Of a stretch of DNA of 25,255 nt, positions 16,324 to 22,809 are shown one piece after another. Made by a program: the position numbers and the translations under genes. The notes beneath the pieces were generated by a model. That model had not been told where the DNA came from. It ran no database searches and worked only from the letters and a program-made list of their open reading frames with translations. Source of the stretch: GCA-003244245 sp050700255 (GTDB taxonomy: Bacteria > Actinomycetota > Actinomycetes > Mycobacteriales > Pseudonocardiaceae); the NCBI GenBank assembly GCA_050700255.1, contig JBOHGX010000460.1:1-25255 (forward strand), in the 5' to 3' direction. Each line of letters begins with the position of its first letter. Position 1 is the first letter of the stretch.

Positions 16324-16359
16324 TTCGGGCTCGATTACCGCAGTCTGCCTCCAGAACGC
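16299..16359. terminator. Imperfect 26-bp inverted repeat at the end of the GNAT gene
   Basis: Arms 16299-16324 and 16334-16359 pair at 21 of 26 positions around a 9-nt loop. The innermost 8 bp (GCGGTAAT with ATTACCGC) and an inner TCTGGAG/CTCCAGA-type stretch are the strongest. The arms can also be read as a direct repeat of CGCAGTCTGNNNNCAGAACGC. The TAA stop of the GNAT gene is in the left arm. It probably ends the transcript; a mobile REP-like origin is possible. Confidence 0.6.
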
Positions 16360-16377
16360 TGAGGTGGGGAGCACGGA

Positions 16378-16383
16378 TAGCCT
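16378..16383 (+). promoter_or_regulatory. -10 hexamer of the amidotransferase gene, leaderless position
   Basis: TAGCCT (TANNNT) has its last T exactly 7 bases before GTG 16390. No SD lies at a usable distance. The promoter lies just downstream of the 16299-16359 hairpin. Confidence 0.55.
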
Positions 16384-16389
16384 TGTGGG

Positions 16390-17154
16390 GTGGGCACTCG
16401 ATTGCTTGTGTTGCAGCCCTCCGACGTCGACCCTCCGGAGCGGCTGGGTGACTGGCTCGTCGGGGCCGGGGCAGACCTCATCGTGCGGCGACCCGCGACC
16501 GACGGGGTACCCGAGAGCCTCGATGGCGTCGACGGAGTGGTCTGCATGGGCGGCCAGATGGGCGCCCTTGACGACGCCGACTACCCGTGGCTGGCCGCGC
16601 TGCGATGGTTGCTCGCCGACGCGGTCGCCCACCGGCTGCCGGTCCTCGGGATCTGTCTCGGTGGGCAGCTGCTGGCGGTGGCTACCGGCGGCGCGGTCCG
16701 GCGTGGAGTCGACGGCCCGGAGGCGGGCACCCGGCTCATCGCCAAGCGGGACGCGGCCGCGCACGATCCGCTGTTCGCGCAGCTACCGCTGACCCCCGAC
16801 GTCATCCAGTTCCACCACGACGAGATCCACCGGTTGCCGCCGGGCGCAACCCTGCTCGCCTCGTCCCCGCAGTACCCGAACCAGGCTTTCCGGATCGGCA
16901 CGGCCGGTTACGGTTTGCAGTTTCACATTGAGACCTCGCCTGCCACGGTGCTGTCCTGGGCACGGCGCGACACTGCGGGGACTGCCGCGGTTCCACGCTG
17001 GCAACTCGATCCCGATCATCTGGAGCAGGTACACGCCGACATGGCGGAGGTCTGGCAGCCATTGGCAGCCCGGTTCGTGGCCCTGGCCGCTGGAGAGCTG
17101 CTGCCTGCGGTCGGACCAGGAGACCGCCCGGCTCTCCCGCTGCTGGGCCATTAG
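16390..17154 (+). CDS. Class I (type 1) glutamine amidotransferase
   Basis: This 254-residue protein starts at GTG 16390, supported by the -10 at 16378. The GATase1 triad is visible: nucleophile Cys89 in LGICLGGQLL, with His179 and Glu181 in GLQFHIE. The HHDEIHRLPPGATLLASS segment is typical of stand-alone GuaA-like amidotransferases. Such enzymes hydrolyse glutamine to glutamate and ammonia for an acceptor, or act on gamma-glutamyl compounds. There is no fused synthetase domain and the acceptor is unknown. It sits between glnA2 and glnE, and the next gene starts 14 nt downstream, so it is probably cotranscribed with glnE. A link with glutamine homeostasis is suggested by position only. Confidence 0.85.
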   Translation: MGTRLLVLQPSDVDPPERLGDWLVGAGADLIVRRPATDGVPESLDGVDGVVCMGGQMGALDDADYPWLAALRWLLADAVAHRLPVLGICLGGQLLAVATGGAVRRGVDGPEAGTRLIAKRDAAAHDPLFAQLPLTPDVIQFHHDEIHRLPPGATLLASSPQYPNQAFRIGTAGYGLQFHIETSPATVLSWARRDTAGTAAVPRWQLDPDHLEQVHADMAEVWQPLAARFVALAAGELLPAVGPGDRPALPLLGH

Positions 17155-17168
17155 CACATCGGTCTGTC

Positions 17169-20100
17169 ATGGCAACTGACGGCAGGCGTACCGCGCTGGC
17201 GCTGGCGCGGCTGGGTTTCATCAATGACGGCGCTGCGGACACCCTCGTCGGGCTGGGCTGGTGGCGCGACGGCCAACCCCGCGAGAACGCGGACGACGCG
17301 CTGTGGGCGCTGTCGCGTACACCCGACCCGAACCTGGCGCTGCGCACCCTTCTGCGGCTGGCCAACGCCGCCGGTGGCGGATGGGCGGAGTTGGACGCCG
17401 CGCTGTGCCAGCAACCCGGCGTACGCGGGCGACTGCTGAGCGTGATGGGCTCGTCGACTGCGCTCGGAGACCATCTGGTCGCCAAGCCCGAACGCTGGTA
17501 CCGGCTGGCCACGTCAGACGCGGCCGCGCCCGACTGGGCCGATCGGGCAGCTGAGCAGCTGCTTGCCGCGGTCGGCGCGGAAGCCACCGGTCCACGGCCA
17601 GGTACCAGGGAGGGCCCCCGAGCGTCCCTGACCGGTGTCGACGCACAGCGGGCACTGGGAGCGGCATACCGAGATCTGATCGCCGAGCTGGCCGCCGCTG
17701 ATCTTGCCACCGTGGTCGAGCCCGAACTGCAGGTGCTGTCGTTCGAGCAGGTCGGTGTGGCACTCGCCGAGCTAGCCGTCGGGGTACTGCACGCCGCGCT
17801 GGCCGTCGCGGTAACCGAAGTGGCTGGACCGGATGGGCAGCCACCCCGGCTCGCGGTGATCGGGATGGGCAAGTGCGGTGGCGCCGAGCTCAACTACGTC
17901 TCCGACGTCGACGTGATCTTCGTGGGTGGCGCTGAGGACGAGTTGAGCGCTGCCACCAAGTTGGCTTCCGCGACGATGCGGCTGGCGTCGACGTGCTTTG
18001 AGGTGGACGCGGCGCTGCGCCCGGAGGGTAAGGCCGGCGCTTTGGTGCGCACCTTGGAAGGGCACCTGTCCTACTACCGCCGGTGGGCCAAGACCTGGGA
18101 GTTCCAGGCATTGCTCAAGGCCCGCGCGGTGGCGGGAGACACCGAACTCGGTGACCGCTACGTGGCGGCCGTCGCGCCGTTGGTGTGGACCGCGGCGGAT
18201 CGGGAGCATTTCGTGCCCGAGGTTCAGGCGATGCGTCGCCGGGTCGCCGCGCATGTTCCGGCTGAGCTGGTGGATCGGGAACTCAAGCTGGGCTCCGGCG
18301 GTCTGCGGGATGTGGAATTCGCGGTGCAGCTGCTGCAGCTGGTGCACGGGCGTACCGATGAGTCGCTGCGGGTCGGGTCCACGGTGAAGGCTTTGGCGGC
18401 GCTGGGCGCGGGTGGGTACGTCGGCCGCGACGACGCTGCGAACCTGGCGGCCTCCTACCGGTTCCTGCGTCTGCTGGAGCACCGGCTGCAGCTGCAGAAA
18501 CTGCGCCGTACCCATCTGCTTCCGGCTGACGACGACACCGCAGCGTTGCGCTGGCTGGCCCGTGCGGCGGGGATGCGCCCGGACGGGCGCCGTGATGCCG
18601 TCGGGATGCTGCGTGCGGAGTACACCCGGCAGTCGCATCGCGCTCGCCGGCTGCACCAGAAGCTGTTCTACCGGCCGCTGCTGGAGGCCGTGGCCAGGGT
18701 TCCCACCGAGGCCTACCGGCTGTCTGAGTCCTCGGCGAAGGCGCGGCTGGCCGCGCTGGGCTACGCCTCACCGCAGGGCGCACTGGGGCACCTGCGGGCG
18801 CTCACCGACGGGGTTTCCCGGCGCGCGGCGATCCAATCCGCGCTGCTGCCGGTGCTGCTGGAGTTCCTCGCCGACACCCCGGATCCCGACGGTGGGCTGG
18901 CCGCCTACCGCCGGGTGTCCGAGGCGCTCGATGAAACCCCGTGGTACCTGCGGTTGCTGCGCGACGAGGGCGCCGTGGCGCAGCGGCTGATGACTTTGCT
19001 GGGCACTTCCCGGATGGTGGCCGACCTGCTGGTCCGGGCCCCGGAGACGTTGCGGCTGCTCGCCGATACGAACGAGATGGCCGGGCGTGATCCGGCGGAG
19101 GTGGCGACGTCACTGCGCTCCACCGCAGACCGGCACCGGGACCCGGAGGCGGCGGTGACGGCCGCTCGCGCGCTGCGCCGCCACGAGTTGCTCCGGATCG
19201 CCTGCGCTGACCTGCTCGGGCTGCTTCACGTCGACGCGGTGTGCGCGGCACTGTCGTCGGTGTGGACTGCCACGTTGGCCGCGGCGCTGGACGCAGCATT
19301 GCGCGCCGAGACGCAGCGCAGGCAGGCTCAACCGGCCCGGATCGCGGTGATCGGGATGGGCCGGCTCGGTGGTGCCGAGCTGGGTTACAGCTCTGATGCC
19401 GACGTGCTGTTCGTCTGCGAGCCGTCGCCGGACGGTGTGTCCGGCAAAGACGCTGAGACCGACGCGGTGCGGTTCGCCTCCTCGGTGGCCGAGTCGGTGC
19501 GCAAGCTGCTCGGCTCACCCAGCCAAGACCCACCCCTGGTAGTCGACACTGGCCTGCGTCCGGAGGGACGCTCGGGTCCGTTGGTGCGAACGTTGGCCTC
19601 CTACCGCAGCTACTACGCCCAGTGGGCGCAGACCTGGGAGGCGCAGGCGCTGCTGCGGGCCACACCGGTGGCCGGCGACGTAGAGCTGGGGGAGCGGTTC
19701 ATCGCGGAGATCGACCCAGTGCGCTATCCCGCGGGTGGGCTGACCGCGCGGCAGGCCACCGAGATCCGTCGGATGAAGGCCAGGGTCGATTCGGAGCGAC
19801 TGCCCCGCGGCGCCGACCCGGCCACCCACACCAAGCTCGGCCGCGGGGGATTGGCCGACGTGGAGTGGACCATCCAGCTGCTGCAGTTGCAGCACGCTCA
19901 CGAGGTCGCGGCGCTACGCACCCGGTCGACCAGCGCGGCACTGCGGGCCGCTGCCGATGCGGGCTTGCTCATGACGTCCGATGCGGAGGCCCTGCTGGCT
20001 GCCTGGCAGCTCGCCACCCGAACCCGCAACGCGCTCACCCTGGTCAGAGGCAAGCTGACCGACCAGCTGCCCAGTTCCGGAAGGGAGCTGCTGGCGGTGG

Positions 20101-20210
20101 CGCGAGTGCTTGTGCGCTCCTCCAGAGCCGACCCAGGCGAGGTCGTCGACGAGTACCGCCGCACCACCCGGCGAGCAAGGGCCGTTGTGGAGCGCTCCTT
20201 CGGCAGCTGA
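17169..20210 (+). CDS. glnE: Bifunctional glutamine synthetase adenylyltransferase/adenylyl-removing enzyme
   Basis: This 1013-residue protein starts at ATG 17169, with no clear SD, 14 nt after the amidotransferase stop. There are two nucleotidyltransferase domains, each with the G-G-x10-D-x-D signature: GMGKCGGAELNY then SDVDVIF at about 232-252, and GMGRLGGAELGY then SDADVLF at about 729-749. Each is followed by the LRPEG(K/R)(A/S)GPLV-like and LGRGGL(A/R)DVE-like phrases. By family knowledge the N-terminal domain removes AMP from glutamine synthetase and the C-terminal one adds it, responding to nitrogen status through PII. The size is close to the mycobacterial enzyme, and both Asp pairs are intact. 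It stands beside glnA2, as in M. tuberculosis. Its end faces the membrane-protein gene, whose stop is 11 bp away. Confidence 0.96.
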   Translation: MATDGRRTALALARLGFINDGAADTLVGLGWWRDGQPRENADDALWALSRTPDPNLALRTLLRLANAAGGGWAELDAALCQQPGVRGRLLSVMGSSTALGDHLVAKPERWYRLATSDAAAPDWADRAAEQLLAAVGAEATGPRPGTREGPRASLTGVDAQRALGAAYRDLIAELAAADLATVVEPELQVLSFEQVGVALAELAVGVLHAALAVAVTEVAGPDGQPPRLAVIGMGKCGGAELNYVSDVDVIFVGGAEDELSAATKLASATMRLASTCFEVDAALRPEGKAGALVRTLEGHLSYYRRWAKTWEFQALLKARAVAGDTELGDRYVAAVAPLVWTAADREHFVPEVQAMRRRVAAHVPAELVDRELKLGSGGLRDVEFAVQLLQLVHGRTDESLRVGSTVKALAALGAGGYVGRDDAANLAASYRFLRLLEHRLQLQKLRRTHLLPADDDTAALRWLARAAGMRPDGRRDAVGMLRAEYTRQSHRARRLHQKLFYRPLLEAVARVPTEAYRLSESSAKARLAALGYASPQGALGHLRALTDGVSRRAAIQSALLPVLLEFLADTPDPDGGLAAYRRVSEALDETPWYLRLLRDEGAVAQRLMTLLGTSRMVADLLVRAPETLRLLADTNEMAGRDPAEVATSLRSTADRHRDPEAAVTAARALRRHELLRIACADLLGLLHVDAVCAALSSVWTATLAAALDAALRAETQRRQAQPARIAVIGMGRLGGAELGYSSDADVLFVCEPSPDGVSGKDAETDAVRFASSVAESVRKLLGSPSQDPPLVVDTGLRPEGRSGPLVRTLASYRSYYAQWAQTWEAQALLRATPVAGDVELGERFIAEIDPVRYPAGGLTARQATEIRRMKARVDSERLPRGADPATHTKLGRGGLADVEWTIQLLQLQHAHEVAALRTRSTSAALRAAADAGLLMTSDAEALLAAWQLATRTRNALTLVRGKLTDQLPSSGRELLAVARVLVRSSRADPGEVVDEYRRTTRRARAVVERSFGS

Positions 20211-20221
20211 ACCGCTGGGTT

Positions 20222-20791
20222 TCATTCGCTGAAGTCGTAGCTGCCTGACCGAGTAAGGCGCCGCTGGGCGAACCATGCCCGCGCGCCAGGGAGGAACATC
20301 GGTATCACCGCGATGACCATCAGGACGGTGGTGGCCAGCAGCCCGACCTTGGTCATCGCCGGAGCAGTGCTGAACACCGCGATGCTATAGAGCACACCGA
20401 GCCCGGCGGGCAGGATGAGTGCGAAGCGAGCCCAACCACGTCCTGAGTGCATCGCCATCGCCAAAGCCATCTGGACGAGGATGACCACGACCCCGGCACC
20501 GATCAAGGTTGCCAGCGCGGCGGTGGCCACCTCCGCGTAAGTCGCTGGTGTCTCCCCCGGAAACTGTCGCTCGACGATCGACATCATGGCGTCCTGCAGG
20601 TCGCCGAAATAACGCAAGGTCGCGGCCGCGGTGATCACTCCCACCAGGCAAGTCAGCAGCCACACCCAGTAGGAGACATCGATGATCCGCGGCCGAGGCA
20701 GCGCGGCAAGCTCCGAGGGCATAGCCCGTGTTGCCCGGCTCGGACGTGCCGGCGGTGCTGACGGGTGGGAATCGCCGTGTTCTGCCTGCAT
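20222..20791 (-). CDS. Four-helix membrane protein of unknown function
   Basis: This 189-residue protein has a hydrophilic N-terminus of about 35 residues rich in Pro, Ser and Ala. Hydrophobic helices lie at about 39-59, 88-112, 121-142 and 147-167, and the C-terminus is short and basic then acidic. A 25-residue loop between helices 1 and 2 (around YFGDLQDAMMSIVERQF) is amphipathic. I do not recognise the family. It converges with glnE and diverges from the ini-type cluster. On the - strand a TAGATT hexamer at 20807-20802 predicts transcription about 4 nt before the ATG, so it may be nearly leaderless. The reading frame is clean and hydrophobic in a plausible pattern, so it is likely a real gene. 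Confidence 0.7.
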   Translation of the reverse strand: MQAEHGDSHPSAPPARPSRATRAMPSELAALPRPRIIDVSYWVWLLTCLVGVITAAATLRYFGDLQDAMMSIVERQFPGETPATYAEVATAALATLIGAGVVVILVQMALAMAMHSGRGWARFALILPAGLGVLYSIAVFSTAPAMTKVGLLATTVLMVIAVIPMFLPGARAWFAQRRLTRSGSYDFSE

Positions 20792-20801
20792 CAGGCGTCA
20801 A

Positions 20802-20807
20802 AATCTA
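20802..20807 (-). promoter_or_regulatory. Possible -10 hexamer of the membrane-protein gene
   Basis: On the - strand this reads TAGATT (TANNNT), predicting +1 near 20795, 4 bases before the ATG. No -35 or SD is evident. Confidence 0.35.
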
Positions 20808-20857
20808 CCCTGGCGCCTGACGCGCCACCGGCCGGGGGAGATCCCCTAACCGGTCCT

Positions 20858-20872
20858 TGGGGGCAGCCCCCA
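20858..20872. repeat. GC-rich palindrome in the promoter region of the ini-type cluster
   Basis: TGGGGG, then CAG, then CCCCCA forms a 6-bp stem (7 bp if the loop is one base). A second short palindrome, GGGGA-GA-TCCCC, lies at about 20834-20845. Both are in the 223-bp gap shared by two divergent genes and could be operators or terminators. Confidence 0.4.
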
Positions 20873-20936
20873 GTCCCGGTATGTCGTCGGCAGACAACCC
20901 GGCCGCAACCCCGATGGCGGGGGGTCGTCGCGGCTC

Positions 20937-20942
20937 TAACTT
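20937..20942 (+). promoter_or_regulatory. Possible -10 of the ini-type cluster
   Basis: TAACTT fits TANNNT and would give a leader of about 66 nt to ATG 21015. No recognisable -35 stands 16-19 bp upstream, so this is a weak call. Confidence 0.3.
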
Positions 20943-21014
20943 TGTCGTCAGCAGGACAGACACCCGGTGAACATCACCGGACGCAGACCCCACTAACTAC
21001 CAAGGAGAGCAATC

Positions 21015-21806
21015 ATGGGTGACTTCGTTTTCGAGCAGCGCGTCGGACCGATTCAGAACGTCGAGACCGACACCTCGGGCGGCGCTGGCGGCGCTGGCGG
21101 CAAGAGCGAAGCGCTGGCTTTCGGGTACAACGAGGTAGACGCTAGCGGCGGCACCGCCGTCGGCGGCGACAGTGGCGACTCCACCGGTGGCGCCGGTACC
21201 GGCGTCGGTGTGGGAGGTAACAGCGGTGACGCCGACGCCTACCCCGAGGCCGGTGACGCAAACCAGTCCGGCCTGCTCGTGAACCTGCTTGGCGGGCCCA
21301 CCGGTGGCCCGGGCACGGGCGTGGCTGTCGGCGGCGCCAGTGGCGTGACGGGCGACGGTGGCGGCGCCAACGCTGCCGGTGGCAATGTGACGGCACTGAA
21401 CGACACCGACGCCAACTCCAATGCTGCCGGTGGTGCCGGTGGCGCCGGTGGTACCGCCAACGTCGACCCCGACCAGACCACCACGGTGGTCAACGACCTC
21501 GACTTCACGAACTCGTTCAACGAGGACAACGACACCAACAGCTACACGAACTCGTTCAACCAGGACAATGACGGTATCGACAACGCGGGTGGCGAGATCA
21601 ACGACAGCGTCGTGGCCGGCCGCGACATCACCAACTCGCTCAACTCCGATGACGACAACGTTTTAGTGAACTCGTTCAACCAGGACAACGACGAGACCAA
21701 CGTCGACATCTCCGACGACGACTTCACCGTGACGGATATCGACGACTCGTTCAACCAGGACAACGACTTCCTGGACCTGGACATCCTGAACGGTATCGAC
21801 ATCTGA
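21015..21806 (+). CDS. Gly-rich protein with C-terminal SFNQDND-repeat module (IniB-tail paralogue)
   Basis: This 263-residue protein starts at ATG 21015 with AGGAG at 21003-21007. There is no signal peptide and almost no hydrophobic segment. Residues about 20-155 are Gly/Ala/Asp/Asn-rich and contain a 15-residue unit TGG(A/P)GTGV(G/A)VGG(N/A)SG twice (residues 57 and 96). Residues 165-263 carry five copies of S-(F/L)-N-(Q/E/S)-D-(N/D)-D at residues 167, 180, 208, 220 and 245. The same five copies at the same spacing form the tail of the next gene. The protein lacks the IniB-type N-terminal domain. It is very acidic and probably extended or solenoid-like. No function is known to me; position points to the envelope-stress IniA/IniC GTPases. 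A hairpin follows. Confidence 0.8.
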   Translation: MGDFVFEQRVGPIQNVETDTSGGAGGAGGKSEALAFGYNEVDASGGTAVGGDSGDSTGGAGTGVGVGGNSGDADAYPEAGDANQSGLLVNLLGGPTGGPGTGVAVGGASGVTGDGGGANAAGGNVTALNDTDANSNAAGGAGGAGGTANVDPDQTTTVVNDLDFTNSFNEDNDTNSYTNSFNQDNDGIDNAGGEINDSVVAGRDITNSLNSDDDNVLVNSFNQDNDETNVDISDDDFTVTDIDDSFNQDNDFLDLDILNGIDI

Positions 21807-21848
21807 GACGCGAATGGATGAGCGAGCTCGTCCAGCAGTGTTCGAGGT

Positions 21849-21884
21849 CGGGCCCGCCGCCTTCCTCCCGGGGTGGCGGGCCCG
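21849..21884 (+). terminator. 10-bp stem hairpin between the two repeat-protein genes
   Basis: CGGGCCCGCC (21849-21858) pairs perfectly with GGCGGGCCCG (21875-21884) around a 16-nt loop. No T-run follows. It could be a terminator or a partial terminator/mRNA stabiliser that makes the first gene more abundant than the rest. Confidence 0.65.
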
Positions 21885-21930
21885 CGCCCGGGTTGTGACA
21901 TTCGAACACGCGCAAACACAAAGGAAGAAT

Positions 21931-21938
21931 GGAGGTGA
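21931..21938 (+). promoter_or_regulatory. Perfect Shine-Dalgarno selecting GTG 21944
   Basis: GGAGGTGA is fully complementary to the 16S rRNA 3' end and lies 8 nt (from GGAGG) before GTG 21944. The ATG at 21929 overlaps it and has only AAGGA 3 nt away. The GTG also places the start right before the IniB-type domain. Confidence 0.65.
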
Positions 21939-21943
21939 ATGAC

Positions 21944-22660
21944 GTGCTCTCTGTTTCCTCGCTTATCGAATTTCTCATGAACCTGCTGCGCGACAAGGAC
22001 GCCCAGGCGGAGTTCGTGGCGGATCCCGAAGCCATGCTAGCCCGGAATGGCCTGGAAGGCCTGTGTGGTCAGGATGTGCGCGACGTAGCCCCGATGGTGG
22101 CCGATCAGGCTGCGGTGCATGTCAAGAATAGCGGCTACCCTCCCGTGTCAGACCATGACGACGACCCAGTCCGGCAGATCAAGAACATCACGGAGCACTA
22201 TGAGGTCAAAAACACCGTGGTGAATCCTGCCGACGAGTACAACTACACCTACGTTGACGATCGCGACACGAACGTCAACGTCAACGTCGACGACCGGGAC
22301 ACGATCGTCAACGTTGACGACCGGGACACCACGTCGATCCAGGCGGATGGTGATGTCACCATCACTGACTCGTTCAACCAGGACAACGACGTCAACGTGA
22401 TCGAGGACTCGTTCAACCAGGACAACGACGGGGTCGACAACAAGGGCGGCACAATCGATGACAGCGTCGTGGCCGGCAACGACATCGAGGGCTCGCTCAA
22501 CTCCGACGACGACACTGCCGTGGTGGATTCGTTCAACCAGGACAACGACGAAACGAACGTCGAATCCTCTGACGATGACACCACCGAGGTCGATGTCGAA
22601 CACTCGTACAACGAGGACAACGACGTAGTCGATGTCGATGTGGCCGAGTCCGCCGCGTGA
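21944..22660 (+). CDS. IniB N-terminal-domain protein with SFNQDND-repeat tail
   Basis: This 238-residue protein starts at GTG 21944 (see the SD at 21931); ATG 21929 would add five residues. Residues about 4-60 match the IniB N-terminal domain: SLIEFLMNLLRDKDAQAEFV, a DPEAMLARNGL helix and DVRDVAPMVAD. Then come a linker with three VDDRDT copies (residues 104, 115, 124) and the tail with five S-(F/Y/L)-N-(Q/E/S)-D-(N/D)-D copies at 143, 156, 184, 196 and 221. In mycobacteria iniB precedes iniA and iniC in an operon induced by cell-wall inhibitors such as isoniazid. Here the Gly/Ala-rich body of mycobacterial IniB is replaced by the Asp/Asn repeat. There is no signal peptide. Function is unknown; an IniB-like role beside the dynamin-like GTPases is inferred. 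Confidence 0.8.
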   Translation: MLSVSSLIEFLMNLLRDKDAQAEFVADPEAMLARNGLEGLCGQDVRDVAPMVADQAAVHVKNSGYPPVSDHDDDPVRQIKNITEHYEVKNTVVNPADEYNYTYVDDRDTNVNVNVDDRDTIVNVDDRDTTSIQADGDVTITDSFNQDNDVNVIEDSFNQDNDGVDNKGGTIDDSVVAGNDIEGSLNSDDDTAVVDSFNQDNDETNVESSDDDTTEVDVEHSYNEDNDVVDVDVAESAA

Positions 22661-22731
22661 GCAAGCTCGGGGCGTGCTCGGGGGTAGAACCTGCACGGGG
22701 TTACCCTCCTGGTGAGCTTCAGGCAACAACA

Positions 22732-22768
22732 GTTCCGCCACCCTTGCCCCATTAGAGGGTGGCGGAAC
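22732..22768 (+). terminator. Perfect 13-bp stem hairpin upstream of iniA
   Basis: GTTCCGCCACCCT (22732-22744) and AGGGTGGCGGAAC (22756-22768) are exact complements around an 11-nt loop. No T-run follows. It lies 41 bp before the iniA start, so it either separates the repeat-protein genes from iniA/iniC or reduces read-through. Confidence 0.7.
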
Positions 22769-22809
22769 CGCTTGTCCGGTTACCCCAGGCGCGATGACGA
22801 GGAGGAGCA

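Noticed and set aside
15301..16764. 487-codon open frame on the - strand across the GNAT and amidotransferase genes
   Set aside because: It spans two motif-bearing + strand genes, a hairpin and a repeat array; its translation has no domain-like content.
21015..22660. Collagen-like, PE-PGRS or RTX toxin identity for the repeat proteins
   Set aside because: There is no G-x-y triplet run, no PE domain, and no GGxGxDxxx nonapeptides; the Gly-rich part and the SFNQDND repeats do not fit those families.
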